A stretch of DNA of 9,864 bases from the NCBI GenBank assembly GCA_023445705.1, contig JAEXKM010000140.1, forward strand, positions 1 through 9,864, read 5' to 3'. A program made the translations under genes and the position numbers. Under the pieces are notes generated by a model. It did no database searches. It saw only the letters and a list, made by a program, of their open reading frames with translations, and was not told where the DNA came from. The DNA is from Pseudomonadota bacterium. Lineage in GTDB: Bacteria > Pseudomonadota > Alphaproteobacteria > Caulobacterales > Caulobacteraceae. Shown here piece after piece: positions 6,767-9,864 of this stretch. Every line of letters begins with the position of its first letter. The first letter of the stretch is position 1.

Positions 6767-6797
6767 CGTCCCCGGCACGCTTGCGCGACCGGGGATG
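6767..6797. terminator. Hairpin between convergent htpX and fabV (probable bidirectional terminator)
   Basis: TCCCCGG (6769-6775) pairs perfectly with CCGGGGA (6789-6795). The stem extends outward to 9 bp with one G-T pair, around a 13-nt loop. It begins 3 bp after the htpX stop and ends 24 bp before the fabV stop, the expected place for a shared terminator. No T-tract follows on either strand. On the minus strand it reads like the GTCATCCCCGG-type intergenic palindromes common in alphaproteobacterial genomes, so it may be one copy of a dispersed repeat. Confidence 0.6.
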
Positions 6798-6821
6798 ACG
6801 ATCAGAGCGTGGGGCCTGCCC

Positions 6822-7985
6822 TTACGCGACCACTCGCGGGTCGAGATCGGCGGCGTAATCTACGCCGGGCACACCGAAGCCGAAGATCTTCAGGAAGTCG
6901 GCGCGGAAACCGGTAAGGTCGCCGAGTTCACCGAGGCTGACCGTATCGAGGAGCGGCCAGCGGCGCTCCACCTCGGTCTGGACGGGCGCCGACAGCTCCC
7001 AGTCATCCATGCGGATGCGGCCGGCCTCGTCGTACTCATGCTTTGGCAGGGCCTCGCGGAACAGACGGTCGACCTGTTCGATGCACCCCTCGTGCAGGCC
7101 CATCTCCTTCATCACCTTGAAGAGCACCACGCCGTAGAGCGGCACCACTGGGATGGCGGAGCTGGCCTGGGTGACCACGGCCTTCAGCGCGACGACACGA
7201 GCGGCGTCGGGTCCGAGACGGCCGCGGACGGCGGCGGCGGCGCGGTCGACGTCCTCCTTGGCCTTGCCAAGGGTGGCGTGCCAGTAGATCGGCCAGGTGA
7301 ACTGCGAACCGATATAGGTGTAGTTCAGGGTCTGGAACCCGTCGGCGAGCAGGCCCGCCGCCGCCAGGGCGTCGACCCACATCTCCCAGTCTTCACCGCC
7401 CATCACCTTGATAGTGGCCGCGGTCTCTTCGGGAGTGGCCGGCGCCAACTCGCTCTCGAAGACCTCGGCCTTGTCGGTGTTGAGACTCTTCACCCGCACA
7501 GTTTCGCCGAGCGGCTTGATGGCGGAGCGATAGGTCTGACCATCGCGCGGATCGGTGCGAACCGGCGCGGCCATGCTGTAGACCAGCATGTCGATCTGCC
7601 CGAGTTCGTCGCGGACGGCCGCCAAGACCCTCTCGCGCATCTCGTCGGAGAAAGCGTCGCCTTCGAGGGTGACGGCCTTGCGGCCGGCGGCGGCCGCTTC
7701 GATTTCGAAAGCGCGATTGTTGTACCAGCCGGCGGTCGCGGTCCTGGTTTCCGTCGGCTCCTTTTCGAAGGACACGCCCACGGTGTCGGCGCCGCATCCG
7801 AAGGTCGTCACGATGCGCGAGGCCAGGCCGTATCCGGCCGAGCAGCCCAGCACGAGGACGCGTTTCGGACCCGTGAGCGAGCCACGCGAACGCACCAGCT
7901 CGATCTGCTGGCGAACATTGGCGGCGCATCCAGCGGGATGGGCCGTGGTGCAGATGAAGCCGCGGATGCGGGGTTCGATGATCAC
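6822..7985 (-). CDS. fabV: FabV enoyl-ACP/enoyl-CoA reductase (NADH)
   Basis: FabV reduces the trans-2 double bond of enoyl-ACP (or enoyl-CoA) with NADH, the last step of each fatty-acid elongation cycle. It is the triclosan-insensitive alternative to FabI and related to trans-2-enoyl-CoA reductases. The proposed GTG start (complement at 7983-7985) gives 387 residues beginning (M)IIEPRIRGFICTTAHP, the conserved FabV N-terminus. The frame stays open to an ATG at 8042, but those 19 extra residues do not look like the family. Key features are the NAD-binding GCSAGYG (47-53), the GWYNNRAFE region (86-94), and the catalytic Tyr-x8-Lys motif with Tyr234 and Lys243. FabV proteins are usually near 400 residues, so this one is slightly short with no obvious internal gap. 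AGGTCAGG lies just upstream of the GTG. The PNPOx-like gene precedes it by 78 bp on the same strand; htpX converges from the other side. Confidence 0.95.
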   Translation of the reverse strand: MIIEPRIRGFICTTAHPAGCAANVRQQIELVRSRGSLTGPKRVLVLGCSAGYGLASRIVTTFGCGADTVGVSFEKEPTETRTATAGWYNNRAFEIEAAAAGRKAVTLEGDAFSDEMRERVLAAVRDELGQIDMLVYSMAAPVRTDPRDGQTYRSAIKPLGETVRVKSLNTDKAEVFESELAPATPEETAATIKVMGGEDWEMWVDALAAAGLLADGFQTLNYTYIGSQFTWPIYWHATLGKAKEDVDRAAAAVRGRLGPDAARVVALKAVVTQASSAIPVVPLYGVVLFKVMKEMGLHEGCIEQVDRLFREALPKHEYDEAGRIRMDDWELSAPVQTEVERRWPLLDTVSLGELGDLTGFRADFLKIFGFGVPGVDYAADLDPRVVA

Positions 7986-7991
7986 TTGGCC

Positions 7992-8001
7992 TGACCTGTC
8001 A
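7992..8001. promoter_or_regulatory. TGAC-N2-GTCA palindrome just upstream of fabV
   Basis: TGACCTGTCA is a perfect 4+4 palindrome 7 nt before the fabV GTG and overlaps its likely Shine-Dalgarno region. A 7-bp inverted repeat also brackets the leader (CTTGGCC 7985-7991 and GGCCAAG 8037-8043). Either could be an operator or an mRNA fold. No known regulator can be named from this. Confidence 0.2.
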
Positions 8002-8063
8002 AATTTGGGGGACAGACCGGCATAACGTGCTGCGTGGGCCAAGCCAACGCGCGGGCGGCGGCG

Positions 8064-9065
8064 TCAGTAGAGGTCGGTCTTGTAGTTGCTCTCCAGCCCC
8101 TTGGCGACGAGGCCGCGGTTGGCCGCCAGCCGCAGGAGGGTCGCCTGCGCCCCGCTCTCCTTGTTGAGCTTCAGGTGAGCGACCAGGGTCTCGGCCGAGT
8201 CCACCTCGGGGACCGGATGCGGGCCGGGCCAGAGGGCCGCGCGGGCCAGGGCGGCGCTGGCATAGGACCGCGGCTCTACGCCCTCGATGAGCGTGGCCAG
8301 GATGGGGGTCTTCTCGTCCACCACGAAGTCGGCACGGATCTGCGCGTCGGTGGTGAGCTGGGCGCGGCCGCTGAGCTGCACGACGTCTTCCGCGCCCGGA
8401 ATGATGCACAGCGCCGCCACGCGGGGCTGCTCGACGATGTTGCGATAGCCGAAGGCCAGGCGGTTGCCGGGCCGCTCGGCCAGGGTGGCGCGGTCGCCGT
8501 CCAGGCGGATGAGCAAACCTGCCGGATCGCCCTTGGGGCTGATGTCGATCCGTCCCTCGCCGTCCATGGTGGCCAGGGCCAGGAAGCGGGACGCGTTGAC
8601 GAGCGCGGCGCCGTCGGCCGGCGCCGTGTTCTGCTGGGCCGCCCAAAAATCCGAACGGATGAGCGCCTTGGCGCAATGGACGAAGCATTCCTCGACGCCG
8701 ATCTCCACGGCGTCCTCCCGCACGGCGCCGATGCGGCCGTTGGCGCGCAGCGTCTCGCCCAGGCCGGGGATGAGGAAGAGGACGCCGGCCCCCTGCCCCA
8801 CGGACAGCTCGCCCGGTTCGTCGATCGCCGCGCGAGGAAGGGTCAGAGTCTTCTTGCCCGTGACGGCGGCGAAGCCGCGCGCCCCGCCCATGGCGCTGAC
8901 GCGCGGCCCGTCAGCCTGTTCCAGGCCGAGGAACGCGATGGGCGAGGCCGCGATCCACTTGGCGGCGGCCGCGTCGAGGTGATCGATGATCTTCATCTTC
9001 ACCCCGAGGCCTGCGACGCCGACGCAGGCTTCGAGCTCCTGGAGGGTGGAAATAGCGTCCGGCAT
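8064..9065 (-). CDS. Two-domain PNPOx-like (split-barrel flavin-binding fold) protein
   Basis: The protein is 333 residues from the ATG at 9065. That start is chosen because GAGGAG lies 7 nt upstream; a GTG at 9080 would add five residues but has no such site. Two split-barrel units of the pyridoxamine-phosphate-oxidase-like superfamily can be seen. Unit one (about 37-141) has FLGLEQADGPRVSAMG, LFLIPG, LRANGRI and the closing motif HCAKALIRSDFW (130-141). Unit two (about 159-280) has FLALATMDGEGRIDISPKGD, FGYRNI, CIIPG and QLSGRAQL, with a weaker closing segment ending ALW. The shared IPG...GR pattern indicates an internal duplication. Such proteins bind FMN, F420 or haem, or act as small-molecule oxidoreductases; the cofactor and substrate here cannot be told. 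No signal peptide is seen, so it is probably cytoplasmic. It lies between the crotonase and fabV genes, about 80 bp from each, on the same strand. Confidence 0.8.
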   Translation of the reverse strand: MPDAISTLQELEACVGVAGLGVKMKIIDHLDAAAAKWIAASPIAFLGLEQADGPRVSAMGGARGFAAVTGKKTLTLPRAAIDEPGELSVGQGAGVLFLIPGLGETLRANGRIGAVREDAVEIGVEECFVHCAKALIRSDFWAAQQNTAPADGAALVNASRFLALATMDGEGRIDISPKGDPAGLLIRLDGDRATLAERPGNRLAFGYRNIVEQPRVAALCIIPGAEDVVQLSGRAQLTTDAQIRADFVVDEKTPILATLIEGVEPRSYASAALARAALWPGPHPVPEVDSAETLVAHLKLNKESGAQATLLRLAANRGLVAKGLESNYKTDLY

Positions 9066-9090
9066 GGGGCTGCTCCTCACGTGCGGCCCC
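9066..9090 (-). promoter_or_regulatory. Hairpin enclosing the ribosome-binding site of the PNPOx-like gene
   Basis: In the mRNA, GGGGC pairs with GCCCC and, after a 1x1 mismatch, GC pairs with GC. The 9-nt loop is ACGUGAGGA, so the GAGGAG Shine-Dalgarno lies in the loop and inner stem, and the AUG follows the stem directly. The fold could limit translation or make it condition-dependent. It could also be chance in GC-rich DNA. Confidence 0.35.
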
Positions 9091-9098
9091 AGCCTGCA

Positions 9099-9110
9099 TC
9101 AATTAATAAT
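9099..9110 (-). promoter_or_regulatory. AT-rich island, possible promoter of the PNPOx-like gene
   Basis: A 12-bp all-A/T stretch but for one C stands out from the GC-rich surroundings. On the minus strand it holds TATTAAT (9102-9108), about 37 bp before the ATG, at a reasonable -10 distance for a short leader consisting mostly of the hairpin. No good -35 is present. It suggests that this gene can be transcribed separately from the crotonase gene. Confidence 0.25.
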
Positions 9111-9146
9111 CAGTCGCAACTGGATGGTTGCGTGGCTTCGAGCAGG

Positions 9147-9864
9147 TCAGCGCCCCTGGAACACCGGCTTGCGCTTTTCGAGGAAGGCGCGGCGGGCCTC
9201 CTGGCCGTCCTCGCTGCGGAAGGCGCGGCCGATATTGGTCACCTCGTAGCGGAGCTGTTGCTCCATATCGTTTGACTCATAGGACTTCACGATGCCCCGC
9301 TTCAGCAGGCGCATGGTGATGGGCGACCATTCGCAGAGCTGCTCGCAATAGGCGGCCAGCCGCGCTTCGAAGCCGGCGTCATCCACGACCTCGCCGGCCA
9401 TGCCCCACTCGAGCGCCTCGGCGCCGACGACGGTGCGGTTCTCCATCATGAAGCGCATGGCGCGCTCGTAGCCCATGACTTGCGGCAGGGTGATGGTGAG
9501 GCCGGCGTCCGGCGAGCCGCCGATGCGGGTGTAGCCGGCCATGAGCCGGGCGCTGGAGGCGATGAGGCGCACGTCGGTGGCCATGGCCAGGCCCAGCCCG
9601 GCGCCGACGGCGACGCCGTTGACGCCGCCGACCACCGGCTTGTCGCAGCGCTTGCGGATCGAGAGCACGAACTGGCCGACCCAGCCGATGTCGTCGAGCT
9701 GGGCGGTCATGGCAGGGGCCGGGTGGTACGGCTCGGCCGTGCCGGAGAGATCGAGGCCTGCGCAGAAGGCGTCGCCCGAACCGGTGATCGCCACCACCCA
9801 GACATTGTCGTCGCGCGCAGCCTCGTCGACGGCCTCGACCACGCCCCAGGCGAGGGCCTGGCTG
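9147..9864 (-). CDS. Enoyl-CoA hydratase/isomerase (crotonase) family protein, 5' end cut by window edge
   Basis: The frame is open to the right edge: about 239 residues are visible, and the usual length is 250-270, so only the N-terminus is missing. A GTG at 9842 is internal to the fold and is not taken as the start. Crotonase features are VVAITGSGDAFCAGLDL, whose Ala-Gly-Leu-Asp forms the first oxyanion segment, and GVNGVAVGAGLGLAMATD with the second, followed by GGSPDAGLTITLP. Aligned with mitochondrial enoyl-CoA hydratase, the two catalytic glutamates (E144 and E164 in the rat numbering) are replaced by Gly and Tyr. An Asp follows the Pro in SPDAG, as in PaaG- and ECI-like isomerases. The fold is clear; plain hydratase activity is doubtful, and an isomerase or another acyl-CoA reaction is possible. 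The stop lies 81 bp upstream of the PNPOx-like gene. Confidence 0.88.
   Translation of the reverse strand, partial: SQALAWGVVEAVDEAARDDNVWVVAITGSGDAFCAGLDLSGTAEPYHPAPAMTAQLDDIGWVGQFVLSIRKRCDKPVVGGVNGVAVGAGLGLAMATDVRLIASSARLMAGYTRIGGSPDAGLTITLPQVMGYERAMRFMMENRTVVGAEALEWGMAGEVVDDAGFEARLAAYCEQLCEWSPITMRLLKRGIVKSYESNDMEQQLRYEVTNIGRAFRSEDGQEARRAFLEKRKPVFQGR

Noticed and set aside
6705..7994. Plus-strand open frame of 429 codons opposite fabV
   Set aside because: The opposite strand encodes a full FabV with its NAD-binding and Tyr-x8-Lys motifs; the plus frame is compositional noise.
1..9864. Mobile element, CRISPR, toxin-antitoxin, defence or biosynthetic cluster
   Set aside because: No transposase, integrase, direct-repeat array, paired small genes or nuclease/helicase motifs were found on either strand; gene content is ordinary chromosomal.

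Overview
This is a GC-rich bacterial window with alphaproteobacterial gene content, most like Caulobacterales (Caulobacter or Phenylobacterium relatives). That assignment is an inference from GC-rich codon use, frequent GTG starts, candidate leaderless or near-leaderless mRNAs, and the mix of FabV, a GGDEF-EAL protein and HtpX with a Gly/Pro-rich tail. No rRNA, tRNA, CRISPR array, insertion sequence, phage gene or plasmid function is visible. Coding density is high and no gap exceeds about 90 bp, so there is no large non-coding stretch. The genes look intact apart from the two cut by the window edges.

Left block, minus strand (1-2689): amn (AMP nucleosidase) is followed after 10 bp by a secreted alpha/beta hydrolase of the dienelactone-hydrolase type. 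After a further 61 bp comes the first 27 codons of a lipoprotein that runs off the left edge. The three may form one transcription unit. The amn start sits directly behind a TATACT -10-like hexamer, which suggests a leaderless mRNA.

Middle block, plus strand (2817-6763): an SDF-family dicarboxylate/amino acid:cation symporter is divergent from amn across a short shared control region. It is followed by a soluble GGDEF-EAL cyclic-di-GMP protein with a coiled-coil N-terminus and a degenerate inhibitory site, and then by the membrane zinc protease HtpX. htpX has a heat-shock sigma-32-like promoter candidate very close to its start codon and is flanked on both sides by intergenic palindromes.

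Right block, minus strand (6822-9864): a crotonase-fold protein (5' end outside the window), a two-domain PNPOx-like flavin-binding-fold protein, and FabV (enoyl-ACP/CoA reductase). Gaps of about 80 bp separate these genes. htpX and fabV converge on a strong hairpin that probably ends both transcripts.

Overall this is mostly housekeeping sequence: purine salvage, uptake of acidic solutes, second-messenger signalling, membrane protein quality control and fatty-acid reduction. I see no clear novel multi-gene system. The items most worth a second look are small: the promoter layouts at amn and htpX, the hairpin holding the ribosome-binding site of the PNPOx-like gene, the duplicated PNPOx-like domain, the crotonase lacking both classical hydratase glutamates, and the palindromes around htpX.
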